In this document: one piece after another, positions 1 through 10,118 of the stretch | Numbering within the stretch: position 1 is the stretch's first letter | Layout: every line of letters begins with the position of its first letter | NCBI RefSeq assembly: GCF_002934445.1 | Contig: NZ_PTJE01000007.1 | Span: forward strand, 107,257-171,256 | Origin: Nonlabens xylanidelens | GTDB lineage: Bacteria > Bacteroidota > Bacteroidia > Flavobacteriales > Flavobacteriaceae | Length of the DNA: 64,000 bases | Reading direction: 5' to 3' | Program-made: the position numbers and the translations under genes | The notes under the pieces: model-generated | The model's database searches: none | What the model was told of the DNA's origin: nothing | The model's input: only the letters and a program-made list of their open reading frames with translations

Positions 1-10
1 ATTTTAAATT

Positions 11-28
11 CCGCTTTCGCAAAAGCGG
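11..28. repeat. dispersed palindrome, copy 1 (imperfect)
   Basis: Copy of the 16-bp palindrome CGCTTTCGCGAAAGCG with one centre mismatch (CGCAAAA instead of CGCGAAA). It lies about 50 nt past the stop of the M56 gene, in its 3' region. Confidence 0.85.
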
Positions 29-79
29 AATAATAATTTTAATTATGGAGCAAATCAATTTTCTGTAGTTAATGGATAG

Positions 80-1348
80 TTAGTTTTTAGGATTTACAGA
101 TATTTTCATATTTGAGGTATCGATACTATCGTTTAGCCATTTTATAAATTCTAGATACTCCTTACTATTTATATCTTTTGCCTTTAAACTTTTTAAAATA
201 GCATCATCCATTTTTCTATTAGATGCGATACTATCTAATTCTAATTGAAAAGCAATTCCTTCTGGGGAATTTATATATGCTTCATGATCGTAAGGTTCTC
301 CTTTATATATTTGAGCATATTCATCACCTTCTTCAAATGAATATCCACTGATAGTTAATTTTTCCAAAGCTTCCATATCTTTAAAACTTATAGAATCAGT
401 TTTTTTAAGTGTTTCTTGAAGGTTACTTATTTGTTCTTCAAGACTCATTTCTTTCTCTTTTGCAGTAGTACATGAGGTATAAACAACGGTAGAAAGTAGT
501 AGTATTAATAGAGTTGCATATCGTATTTTGGAAATTTTAGGTGTAGATTCTTTGTGTAACATAGATATTCTAGTTTTAATGGTTTTAAAATTGAAAAACA
601 TATTGGCAAATGATATAGAATTGGTATCAAAGGTTTCCTTTAATAAAAGCTGAGCATAGTTTTTAGTTCCTACTTGTTGTGCAACAGCACGATCTGCTAG
701 AAGTTCGTGCGTTAATTTTAAACGGTTTAAAAAGAGGTAATGAAATGGTTGAAACCACATTACGATACCTAACAATTGAAAGAAAATCAAGTCAAAATGA
801 TGGTTCTGCTCGATATATACTTGCTCATGAGCGATTATTGACTCTAGATCTTCATTTTTTATTTGATCACCTATTAAAATAGAGCCTACAAATGACAGTG
901 CTATTTTACTATCATTGATTTGATAGTATCTAACACCGTTAAGTTTTTTTAAGGTTCCTTTATTTTTCACCTTTTTTAAATTATAATATGATTTTATAAA
1001 ATAAGTCAGAGATATACCTACTCCTAATAAGTAAACCCACCACCAAGAAAAAGTAATTGAACCTTCTTCTTTAGTCTTCAATTCAGTAGGAATTTCAATA
1101 GCTTGATAATCTACAGGACTTATGTTAAGCTCTTCTTGTATTGTAGAATTTTGAAATAGAACTTCTTCTGCAATTGGTTCTTGATTCAAAGAATCAATAT
1201 TTATAAGAGGGATAAACCATAATATTACTGGAACGATCAAAAGATAGGAGCGATTGCTATTTAAAAAAGTGGTTGTTTTAAGAAGCAATTCATATATGGC
1301 AAATGCACAAACATGTAATATGAGAACAGTTAATAAGTAGTCTATCAT
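80..1348 (-). CDS. M56 family (BlaR1/MecR1-like) membrane metallopeptidase, atypical active site
   Basis: A 422-residue membrane protein with helices near residues 3-22, 34-52, 100-120, 188-210 and around 278-296, followed by a soluble periplasmic tail of about 130 residues. The M56 core (IIAHEQVYIEQ, then WFQPFHYLFLNRLKLTHELLAD) is the region that senses and cleaves in BlaR1/MecR1 and in the many Bacteroidota homologues paired with BlaI-type repressors. The zinc motif HExxH reads H174-E175-Q-V-Y178: the second histidine is tyrosine (TAT where CAT would be expected), so catalysis may be lost or altered. The start overlaps the blaI-like stop by 4 nt, so the pair is co-transcribed and translationally coupled. 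The stimulus is unknown. No TonB C-terminal domain is seen, although many relatives carry one. Confidence 0.85.
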   Translation of the reverse strand: MIDYLLTVLILHVCAFAIYELLLKTTTFLNSNRSYLLIVPVILWFIPLINIDSLNQEPIAEEVLFQNSTIQEELNISPVDYQAIEIPTELKTKEEGSITFSWWWVYLLGVGISLTYFIKSYYNLKKVKNKGTLKKLNGVRYYQINDSKIALSFVGSILIGDQIKNEDLESIIAHEQVYIEQNHHFDLIFFQLLGIVMWFQPFHYLFLNRLKLTHELLADRAVAQQVGTKNYAQLLLKETFDTNSISFANMFFNFKTIKTRISMLHKESTPKISKIRYATLLILLLSTVVYTSCTTAKEKEMSLEEQISNLQETLKKTDSISFKDMEALEKLTISGYSFEEGDEYAQIYKGEPYDHEAYINSPEGIAFQLELDSIASNRKMDDAILKSLKAKDINSKEYLEFIKWLNDSIDTSNMKISVNPKN

Positions 1349-1707
1349 GATTTCTTTTTATTAATATCATTTAATATCTCTTCTAGATCTTGTACGCTTA
1401 GGTCTTCTTGTTCCATAAAAAACGAAACCATATTTTTAAAAGAACCTTTAAAATAATTACTAGCTAGTTTTCCGGCAGTGGCAGCAGTGTAGGTTTCTTT
1501 ATTTACTTTAGGAAAATAGATATGTCCACGACCTTCTTTGCGATAATCCACAAAACCTTTGTTTTCTAAAATTCTAATTATGGTAGAAACGGTATTGTAG
1601 GCAGGTTTAGGAGATTTCATTTTTTCTATAATGTTCGCTACGTTTGCTTCTTTAAGCGACCATAGGTGTTGCATTATCTCTTCTTCGGCAGTGGTGAGTG
1701 TTTTCAT
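1345..1707 (-). CDS. BlaI/MecI/CopY family transcriptional repressor
   Basis: A 120-residue winged-helix protein beginning MKTLTTAEEEIMQHLW, the signature of penicillinase-repressor family regulators. Recognition region NTVSTIIRILENKGFVDYRKEGR is at residues 38-62, followed by the dimerisation helices. Family members bind dyad operators as dimers and are inactivated when the partner M56 peptidase signals. It is the first gene of a two-gene operon with the M56 gene (4-nt overlap). Two inverted repeats directly upstream (1712-1727 and 1736-1769) are the obvious autoregulatory operators. The target stress cannot be inferred; no beta-lactamase gene is adjacent. Confidence 0.93.
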   Translation of the reverse strand: MKTLTTAEEEIMQHLWSLKEANVANIIEKMKSPKPAYNTVSTIIRILENKGFVDYRKEGRGHIYFPKVNKETYTAATAGKLASNYFKGSFKNMVSFFMEQEDLSVQDLEEILNDINKKKS

Positions 1708-1711
1708 ATTT

Positions 1712-1727
1712 AACTAAGTTCTTAGTT
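1712..1727. promoter_or_regulatory. proximal operator-like inverted repeat before blaI-like gene
   Basis: AACTAAG-tt-CTTAGTT, 7-bp perfect arms with a 2-nt spacer, 5 nt upstream of the repressor start. It shares the AACTAA/TTAGTT half-site with the larger palindrome next to it. Confidence 0.6.
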
Positions 1728-1735
1728 CAAAATTA

Positions 1736-1769
1736 AACTAACTATTTAGTTTAAACTAAATAGTTAGTT
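1736..1769. promoter_or_regulatory. 34-bp perfect palindrome, probable BlaI-type operator
   Basis: Positions 1736-1752 are the exact reverse complement of 1753-1769 (arm AACTAACTATTTAGTTT). It lies 29-62 nt upstream of the BlaI-like start and about 80 nt before lemA, so it could control both directions. BlaI-family dimers bind dyads of this kind; binding here is inferred. Confidence 0.65.
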
Positions 1770-1847
1770 ATAAATTTAATAAAGTGACTTATTTCTTCTT
1801 TTTTATAAATATTAAAAGCAGTATTTTGCGATGTAATAAACTATGAC

Positions 1848-2438
1848 ATGAGCAAATCAACCGCATTAATTATCCTAATAGTCTTTGTAATCATAACAAG
1901 TCCTTTTTGTTTTGTAGGCTTCATTATCGTTTTGTTTTTATACAATAGTATAGTTAGACAAAAGAATAGGGTAGGCATGAGTTATAGCGGTATAGATGTG
2001 GTTCTTAAAAAACGATATGACCTGGTGCCTAATCTAGTAGCTAGTGTAAAAGAATACATGAGTCATGAAAAGGAGTTGTTTGAAAAGATCACTTCATTAA
2101 GAAGTAAAATTCCTAATGCTACTTCTAAAGAAGAGCGTTTTGAAATGGAAAATCAAATGTCACAACTTCTAGGAGGCATCAATGTATCGTTAGAGAACTA
2201 TCCAGATTTAAAATCTAGTGAGAACATGATACAACTGCAAAGAACTCTTACAGAGATGGAAGAACAAATAAGTGCGGCAAGAAGAGCTTATAATTCTAAT
2301 GTTTTAGCACTTAATGATAAAATAGTAACTGTACCTTCTAATGTCTTGGCTGCATTTTTAGAATATAAACCTGCTATTTATTTTGAAACAACTGATTCTG
2401 AAAAGATTAATCCAAACGTTTCATCCCTATTTAGATAA
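1848..2438 (+). CDS. LemA family protein
   Basis: A 196-residue LemA-type protein. An N-terminal membrane helix (about residues 5-31, ending LFLYNSIVRQKNRV) is followed by the long helical-bundle domain with the family hallmark KKRYDLVPNLVASVKEYMSHEKELFEKITSLR at residues 54-85. LemA proteins are anchored in the inner membrane with the helical domain outside; their molecular role is not established. The downstream DUF3137 gene follows after 6 nt, a pairing frequent in Bacteroidota, so the two probably form one operon. A degenerate -7 element (TATTTTG, 1822-1828) lies 20 nt before the ATG. Confidence 0.92.
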   Translation: MSKSTALIILIVFVIITSPFCFVGFIIVLFLYNSIVRQKNRVGMSYSGIDVVLKKRYDLVPNLVASVKEYMSHEKELFEKITSLRSKIPNATSKEERFEMENQMSQLLGGINVSLENYPDLKSSENMIQLQRTLTEMEEQISAARRAYNSNVLALNDKIVTVPSNVLAAFLEYKPAIYFETTDSEKINPNVSSLFR

Positions 2439-2444
2439 AATAAT

Positions 2445-3509
2445 ATGAGATCTGAATTAATAGAGTTACTTCGTCAAAATTCTATTCAATTAGAAAAAAA
2501 GAGAAGGAAACTTAAACCGCTTGCTTTGTTATACGGTTTTACTGTTGTACCTATTCGTTTTTTATTAAAAGTGGCGGCAGTTTTAATTGTTATTATAGGG
2601 CTTTTTTTTCCTCCTATTGTGTTATGGTTATTCTTAATAGGAGCTATTTATATAGGATTAATTTTTATACCTAACCCTAAGGAAATTTATCACGATTATA
2701 TAAAGGAAGGTATTTTACCAGAAATTTTTAAGGCAGTTAATTCAAATTACAAATATGAGCCTTTTGGTTATAATCAAGAAGATTTACACAGTAGTGGTTT
2801 TTTTAATAAAACTTTTTTTAGAAATAATGTAAGAATCACAGGTGAGGATCGAGTAAAAGGTGTGATAGAAAATGTAGAAGTTGATTTCAATGAAATTTCA
2901 TTTTTCAGAGAAGATATTAATTGGCCAAAGTCAATAGGTGTTTTTTTATTAATAATTTTTTTATTACCTGTCATTATTTTCAGGTTGATTACTAGTGAAG
3001 GTGGTGATATTAATGCAGGTTGTGGTGGTTCATTATTTGTACGAGATACTATTCAATACTACAGAGGACTTTTTTTGTGTGCGGATTTTAATAAAAACTT
3101 TGAGGGTAATGTAATTATGATGCCCAAAAGTATTGAAAGTAAGTGGGATAGATTTACTGATTCTGTTTTTGGATCTTCGTTTTCTAAAATTCAAATAGAA
3201 AACCAGTTAATAAATAGTAAATATTCTATTTACACAACTAATTTGCAAACAGGGTTCTACGTATTGTCTCCTAATTTAATTGAAGCCATTGCTCAAATAA
3301 TTGAAACTGAAAAGGTGTTACCTATGATTTCTTTTAATTCTGGTAAAATTTATATGAGTATACCATGGAATCGAGATTATTTTAGTGTAAATATAAATAA
3401 ATCAGTAGAAGGAGTAGAATATTTTACTAACTATATTGATGATATTCAGTCTTTTGAGAAAATAATAAAACATTTGAAATTAAATGTTAAGATATGGTCT
3501 AAAACCTAG
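2445..3509 (+). CDS. DUF3137 domain membrane protein
   Basis: A 354-residue protein with two adjacent N-terminal membrane helices (about residues 24-70), a conserved soluble segment (FFRNNVRITGEDRVKGVIENVEVDFNEI, about 125-152), another helix near 164-183 and a C-terminal soluble domain containing RGLFLCADFNKNFEGNVIMMPKS. This layout matches DUF3137, a family of unknown function usually next to LemA, as here. It ends convergently on the DUF2452 gene with the stop codons sharing bases 3506-3509, leaving no room for a terminator. Confidence 0.85.
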   Translation: MRSELIELLRQNSIQLEKKRRKLKPLALLYGFTVVPIRFLLKVAAVLIVIIGLFFPPIVLWLFLIGAIYIGLIFIPNPKEIYHDYIKEGILPEIFKAVNSNYKYEPFGYNQEDLHSSGFFNKTFFRNNVRITGEDRVKGVIENVEVDFNEISFFREDINWPKSIGVFLLIIFLLPVIIFRLITSEGGDINAGCGGSLFVRDTIQYYRGLFLCADFNKNFEGNVIMMPKSIESKWDRFTDSVFGSSFSKIQIENQLINSKYSIYTTNLQTGFYVLSPNLIEAIAQIIETEKVLPMISFNSGKIYMSIPWNRDYFSVNINKSVEGVEYFTNYIDDIQSFEKIIKHLKLNVKIWSKT

Positions 3510-3917
3510 TCTTCCTTTTCTTCCCAGAGTTTTTCAGAAGTAAGTCTATAGGTACCCACAAAATCCCAAGAACATTCTGATGGATCTATGACAGATAAGA
3601 ATGGCTGTCCATCTTTGTGTCCTTTATATAGATGATAAATTTCGCCTACTATAGGTTCAAAAGAGAATTTTGCTCCATAGATCAATTGGTTATCCTCAAA
3701 TTTTTTAACCATAGCATCATATTGCTCTTTTAAGTTGGTCAAATTGGGATTTGATCTCATGGTTGACTTTATTAATGTTAGTCTGTTTCCATGAGGTAAT
3801 ATCTGGAGTGGTAATTTTAGGAGCGGCAACACCGCTAGAATAGGGAAGAAGTGCCGCGTTATAAGTGCCTGTCTCTTCATCATATACTACGTAATCTGGT
3901 TTTTTATCCTCGCTCAT
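3506..3917 (-). pseudogene. DUF2452 family gene interrupted by a +1 frameshift
   Basis: The N-terminal half (starting MSEDKKPDYVVYDEETGTYN, reaching NKVNHEIKSQFDQLK) is read in one frame from 3917, and the C-terminal half (EQYDAMVKKFEDNQL to LTSEKLWEEKED) in another frame down to 3506. The two join perfectly if one A is removed from the AAAA run at 3728-3731 (TTTT on the + strand), giving a 136-residue protein of normal DUF2452 length. The shift sits between LK and EQYD, in the middle of a conserved helix. It is either a real inactivating insertion or a sequencing error in a short homopolymer; a run of four is too short to be a convincing programmed slippage site. DUF2452 proteins have no known function. 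Confidence 0.85.
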
Positions 3918-3921
3918 ATTA

Positions 3922-3929
3922 CAAATTTA
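3922..3929 (-). promoter_or_regulatory. -7 promoter element for the DUF2452 gene
   Basis: Reads TAAATTTG on the - strand, a perfect TAnnTTTG. It is only 4 nt upstream of the ATG, so the transcript would be leaderless or nearly so. Confidence 0.5.
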
Positions 3930-3969
3930 CGACTTGAAATTCTGTTTTGTAGAACATTAACATGAATTT

Positions 3970-4008
3970 CTTAAACAAAAAATCGAGACAGATGCATCTG
4001 CCTCGATT
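3970..4008 (-). terminator. orphan rho-independent terminator on the minus strand
   Basis: On the - strand a GC-bearing hairpin (AATCGAG-g-CAGATG / CATCTG-t-CTCGATT, one mismatch) is followed by a T6 run. It ends a minus-strand transcript coming from 4009-4189, where no protein gene is seen, and lies just upstream of the DUF2452 promoter. A small RNA or a long terminated leader is possible. Confidence 0.6.
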
Positions 4009-4140
4009 ATGTTAATTCATCAATCCCCTACAACTGATGAACTCCTATGCTAAATTACTGACAGATAAGGTTCTTACACACGGTGATTAGATGATTGTAC
4101 TTTCTGATTCTATGAACGGTAAGGATGACTTGATGAAACT

Positions 4141-4156
4141 CGCTTTCGCGAAAGCG
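4141..4156. repeat. dispersed palindrome, copy 2
   Basis: Perfect CGCTTTCGCGAAAGCG, 34 nt before the start of the small unknown gene at 4190. One of only two intergenic copies that are not just downstream of a stop codon. Confidence 0.95.
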
Positions 4157-4189
4157 TAACAATTATCATTTTACCGATACATATAAAGT

Positions 4190-4462
4190 ATGACAAACGA
4201 AATACACTTTATAGATTTTGAGCCTCAGGTTACTGGAACAACTTTCTGGCAAGGAAAAACTTACGAATCTAAAGAGTTGGTTCTAGAACGTGCCAATCAA
4301 TGGATTCGTAAAAATTACAATAATAAAATTGTTAATGTTGAGACCATACTTTTACCTGTAAGTAATAAGACAGGTAAAAAGAATACAACTTCAAAAATTA
4401 ATATGCATGCTGGTCATGTGTACTTGATTCAAGTCATGCGAGTATGGTATCAAATAGGATAG
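4190..4462 (+). CDS. conserved hypothetical protein, 90 residues
   Basis: A small soluble protein starting MTNEIHFIDFEPQVTGTTFW, with an aromatic-rich first half and a basic middle (SNKTGKKNTTSK), ending LIQVMRVWYQIG. No signal peptide or membrane helix. I do not recognise a domain. It is 29 nt ahead of menB, but menB has its own good -7 box at 4467-4474, so co-transcription is uncertain. Codon use looks like its neighbours and the ORF reads cleanly, so I take it as a real gene. Confidence 0.7.
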   Translation: MTNEIHFIDFEPQVTGTTFWQGKTYESKELVLERANQWIRKNYNNKIVNVETILLPVSNKTGKKNTTSKINMHAGHVYLIQVMRVWYQIG

Positions 4463-4466
4463 ACCT

Positions 4467-4474
4467 TATATTTG
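4467..4474 (+). promoter_or_regulatory. -7 promoter element for menB
   Basis: TATATTTG, a perfect TAnnTTTG, 17 nt before the menB ATG. Confidence 0.55.
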
Positions 4475-4491
4475 TATAAAAACTGAATCAT

Positions 4492-5331
4492 ATGTCCATT
4501 AACTGGAAAACTGCGATAGAATTTGAAGATATTACTTATAAAAAAGCTGACGGTATAGCCCGTATTGCTTTTAATAGACCTGAAGTACGCAACGCTTTTA
4601 GACCTAAAACGGTGAGCGAGCTTATAAAGGCTTTTTATGACGCACAAGAAGATCTTTCTATAGGTGTGGTTATTCTCACTGGAGAAGGACCTTCTAAGAA
4701 AGATGGTGGTTGGGCTTTTTGTAGTGGTGGTGATCAAAATGCTCGTGGACACGATGGCTATAAAGATGACTCTGGGACTGGTAGATTAAATATTCTAGAA
4801 GTACAGCGCATGATACGTTTTATGCCTAAAGTGGTTATTTGTGCAGTACCTGGCTGGGCTGTAGGTGGTGGACACAGTTTACATGTGGTATGTGACATGA
4901 CTATAGCTAGTAAAGAACATGGTGTTTTTAAACAAACAGATACGGACGTAGCTAGTGTAGATGCTGGTTATGGTAGTGCATACCTAGCAAAAATGGTAGG
5001 GCAGAAAAAAGCTCGCGAGATTTTCTTTTTAGGTCGTACGTATAGTGCTCAAGAAGCTATGGATATGGGAATGGTAAATGCGGTTGTACCGCATGAAGAA
5101 CTGGACCAGACGGCTTATGACTGGGGACAAGAAATACTTAAAAAATCTCCTATTGCTATAAAAATGGCAAAATTTGCTATGAATGCGACTGATGACGGTA
5201 TGGTAGGACAACAGGTGTTTGCTGGAGAAATGACACGTCTTATCTACATGACTGACGAGGCAAAAGAAGGTAGAGAAGCGTTCTTAGAAAAACGTGCTCC
5301 AGAATGGGGTAATGATCGTTATATTCCATAA
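4492..5331 (+). CDS. menB: 1,4-dihydroxy-2-naphthoyl-CoA synthase
   Basis: A 279-residue crotonase-fold enzyme. MenB closes the ring of O-succinylbenzoyl-CoA to 1,4-dihydroxy-2-naphthoyl-CoA in menaquinone synthesis, the respiratory quinone of flavobacteria. Diagnostic stretches are FCSGGDQNARG (about residues 78-88), the oxyanion-hole segment PGWAVGGGHSLHVVCDMTIAS (about 120-140), TDVASVDAGYGSAYLAKMVG with the MenB-specific Asp/Tyr region, and the C-terminal EGREAFLEKRAPEW typical of MenB. Length matches the family. It carries its own promoter and is followed by a terminator at 5358-5388. No other men gene is in the window. Confidence 0.96.
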   Translation: MSINWKTAIEFEDITYKKADGIARIAFNRPEVRNAFRPKTVSELIKAFYDAQEDLSIGVVILTGEGPSKKDGGWAFCSGGDQNARGHDGYKDDSGTGRLNILEVQRMIRFMPKVVICAVPGWAVGGGHSLHVVCDMTIASKEHGVFKQTDTDVASVDAGYGSAYLAKMVGQKKAREIFFLGRTYSAQEAMDMGMVNAVVPHEELDQTAYDWGQEILKKSPIAIKMAKFAMNATDDGMVGQQVFAGEMTRLIYMTDEAKEGREAFLEKRAPEWGNDRYIP

Positions 5332-5357
5332 TTTTTTTAGAAAAGATAGAAATTACA

Positions 5358-5388
5358 AAGTGTCAATTTAAAGAATTGGCACTTTTTT
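5358..5388 (+). terminator. rho-independent terminator after menB
   Basis: AAGTGTCAATT / AATTGGCACTT hairpin (one G-T pair) with a 5-nt loop, followed by a T run, 27 nt after the menB stop. Confidence 0.8.
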
Positions 5389-5484
5389 ATTTTACGGTAA
5401 AAAAAGAGAGCTTTTTGTATCCCAGATTTTACCTGTAACTACATAGATTGTACTTAGTTCCATGAGTTTTTACTTACATTAGCA

Positions 5485-5511
5485 CTAGATATAGCTTACA
5501 ACTATATCTAG
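5485..5511 (+). promoter_or_regulatory. inverted repeat immediately upstream of the DUF2339 gene
   Basis: CTAGATATAG (5485-5494) and CTATATCTAG (5502-5511) are perfect 10-bp arms around a 7-nt loop, ending 15 nt before the ATG. It could be an operator or a 5' UTR hairpin that masks the start region; there is no T run after it. Confidence 0.45.
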
Positions 5512-5526
5512 CCCAACCACACACTT

Positions 5527-7975
<2,449 letters not shown>

Positions 7976-7992
<17 letters not shown>

Positions 7993-9226
7993 ACTTTTTA
8001 CTGTTTTAACGCTGTTAGTTAGCGTTATATCATTTGCTCAATTAAAAGAGTACGATTATAAAAGATCTCTAGATGCTGTAAAAGAGGATTGGCATACGGT
8101 TACGGTACCAGATGATGTATTTAGTAAGGTATCTCCATCTTTAAATGATATGAGGATTTACGGAATATCTACAGCGCTAGATACTATCGAGGTTCCTTAT
8201 ATTTTAAAGATTAATAAGGAAAAGACTATTTCTCAAAAACATCCTTTTGAGATTATAAATACTTCAAAAACTGATAAAGGCTATTACTTTACCTTTAAGT
8301 TAGACGCACCGACTAGCATTAATAACATACAGTTGTCATTTAAGGATACAAATTTTGACTGGAAAGTAGACCTAGAAGGTAGCCAGCACTTAAAACAATG
8401 GTTTACGATTCTAGAAGATTATAGAATACTAGACATTCACAACACGACCTCTGTGTATTCATTTACAGAATTGGTTTTACCAGAATCTAGTTATCGATAT
8501 TTCCGTGTGCTAGTAAGAAGTGATCAACAGCCTGTGTTGGAATCTGCTTTAATATCTATGGATAAGCTTATAGATGGTGAGGTAGTAAAGCATCGTGTTA
8601 AAACTATGAAACTCAAGGAAGATAAGAGTTCAAAGTCGAGTGTATTTGAATTTGAGTTAGAAAATAAAGTTCCTGTAAGTCGTATTAAAGTTCTTGTAGA
8701 TGCAAATTATGATTACTTCAGAACGATCAATATATCATACCTATCTGATAGTATTCATACAGAAAAAGGGTGGAAATATAACTACCGCAACATACGCACA
8801 GAGACTCTTAATTCATTAGAATCTAATGAGTTTAAGATTGAAAAGACGATTGCTCAAAAATTTAGAATATCTGTTTTAAATGACGATAATCAAGCACTAG
8901 ACATTACATCAGTTGCAGTAGAAGGTTATAAACATGAATTAATAGCTAGATTCACCCAGCCAGCAGATTATGTACTTGCTTATGGAAACGCATCAGCTTA
9001 CCGACCTAATTATGATATACAGAAATTTAAAAACACCATTCCTGCTCAGTTAACGAGTTTAGGATTAGGTAAAGAAGTGGCTATTGATAAAATCAAGCCC
9101 ACTCAAGTATCACCTTTATTTGAAAACGAATGGTGGCTTTGGGTGGTTATGGGAATTGTTATTACTTTATTAGCTGGTTTTACATTTAAGATGTTGAGTA
9201 ATACTAACAATAAGATAGAAAAGTAG
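7976..9226 (+). CDS. DUF3999-like secreted/anchored protein
   Basis: A 416-residue protein with an N-terminal signal peptide (KRKIKLFTVLTLLVSVISFAQ, cleavage near residue 21), a large beta-rich periplasmic region, and one C-terminal membrane helix (WWLWVVMGIVITLLAGFTF, about residues 382-400) with a short basic tail. Position and layout match DUF3999, the standard partner of DUF2339 proteins. The 17-nt overlap with the upstream gene implies coupled translation and a joint membrane complex (inferred). No catalytic motif is visible. A perfect palindrome copy 20 nt beyond the stop probably serves as the shared hairpin between this gene and the convergent epimerase gene. Confidence 0.8.
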
Positions 9227-9243
9227 AGTAGTGTTTGTATAAA

Positions 9244-9265
9244 TTCCGCTTTCGCGAAAGCGGAA
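9244..9265. repeat. dispersed palindrome, copy 3 (22-bp extended form)
   Basis: The 16-bp core at 9247-9262 is extended on both sides by TTC/GAA into a perfect 22-bp palindrome. It lies between two convergent stops (9226 and 9292) and may act as a bidirectional weak terminator. Confidence 0.95.
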
Positions 9266-9291
9266 CTAAAATTAATCTTCTTTAGGGTTTT

Positions 9292-10107
9292 TTATAGAGC
9301 AATACTACTTTCTACCACATCTTCTATGGTAAGTTGAAGATGTTTAGGAAGTAAATTATCTTTAGGTAATACAGCTAGATGTCTATCTTCATTAGAATCA
9401 AAGACCTGCTTTAATAAAGGAGTAGGAGTGCCCAGTCGCTCACAAATATCACTTACTAAATCTATATGGTGGATAAGATTGCGGCTACCTAAATGAAAAA
9501 TACCACGACGTCTTCTATTAATAATATAATGGAGTTGTTGTACTAGTTTTTTAATATGTGTCGCGTTAATAACCACATTAGGAAAGACCTCGATAGCTTC
9601 ATTTCTCTTAAGTTGATCTTTGATCTCATTAAGGCGTGGTGAGCCGGTACCGTAAATCATAGGTATTCTACAAATCACGTACTTAGAAACTGGTTTTCTA
9701 AGCAATTCATTTTCAATTCTTATTTTAAAACGGCCATAAATACTTTCTGATAGTGTTTTATCATACTCATAACTTGGGTAGTTAGTAAAACGGTCAAAAA
9801 CGTTTGCACTAGATAGAAAAATCACCTTGCAATCTCGATTATCTATGTAGTTAGAAATCTCAAAATGCATTCTTAAAAGACTATTCACATTACCTCTTAC
9901 GGCGGTTACTATAAATTTAGGTTTTAAATTATCTAGTAGTATGTCTAGACTTTCTAATTCATAATCAAATTGATGAAAATGCTTATTTTTTTCAAAGACT
10001 TTACTATCTGTTTTATAGGTAGCATGTACATCAAAAAAAGGCGCAAGCTCTTTATAAAGGGCATTCCCTATAAAGCCGCTTCCGCCTAGTATTAAGATTC
10101 TATTCAA
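9292..10107 (-). CDS. NAD-dependent epimerase/dehydratase-like (RmlD-type) protein
   Basis: A 271-residue extended-SDR protein. The N-terminus ILILGGSGFIGNALYKEL carries the GxxGxxG dinucleotide-binding loop. A Ser-rich LSSANVFD segment (about residues 98-105) and Y-G-R-F-K (YxxxK, about 127-131) give the catalytic pair, and CRIPMIYG follows. It resembles dTDP-4-dehydrorhamnose reductase-like sugar-nucleotide enzymes, but the substrate cannot be told. It starts 11 nt after the gcvT stop on the same strand, so it is likely co-transcribed with gcvT, a combination without an obvious metabolic link. Confidence 0.8.
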   Translation of the reverse strand: MNRILILGGSGFIGNALYKELAPFFDVHATYKTDSKVFEKNKHFHQFDYELESLDILLDNLKPKFIVTAVRGNVNSLLRMHFEISNYIDNRDCKVIFLSSANVFDRFTNYPSYEYDKTLSESIYGRFKIRIENELLRKPVSKYVICRIPMIYGTGSPRLNEIKDQLKRNEAIEVFPNVVINATHIKKLVQQLHYIINRRRRGIFHLGSRNLIHHIDLVSDICERLGTPTPLLKQVFDSNEDRHLAVLPKDNLLPKHLQLTIEDVVESSIAL

Positions 10108-10118
10108 AAATGTAAGAT

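Noticed and set aside
679..882. 67-residue frame on the + strand opposite the M56 gene
   Set aside because: Lies wholly antisense to a well supported gene, with no start signal or family likeness.
4034..4040. CTGATGA, the conserved core of hammerhead ribozymes and similar to a C/D-box motif
   Set aside because: No GAAA core at the required distance and no stems I, II or III around it; a chance heptamer.
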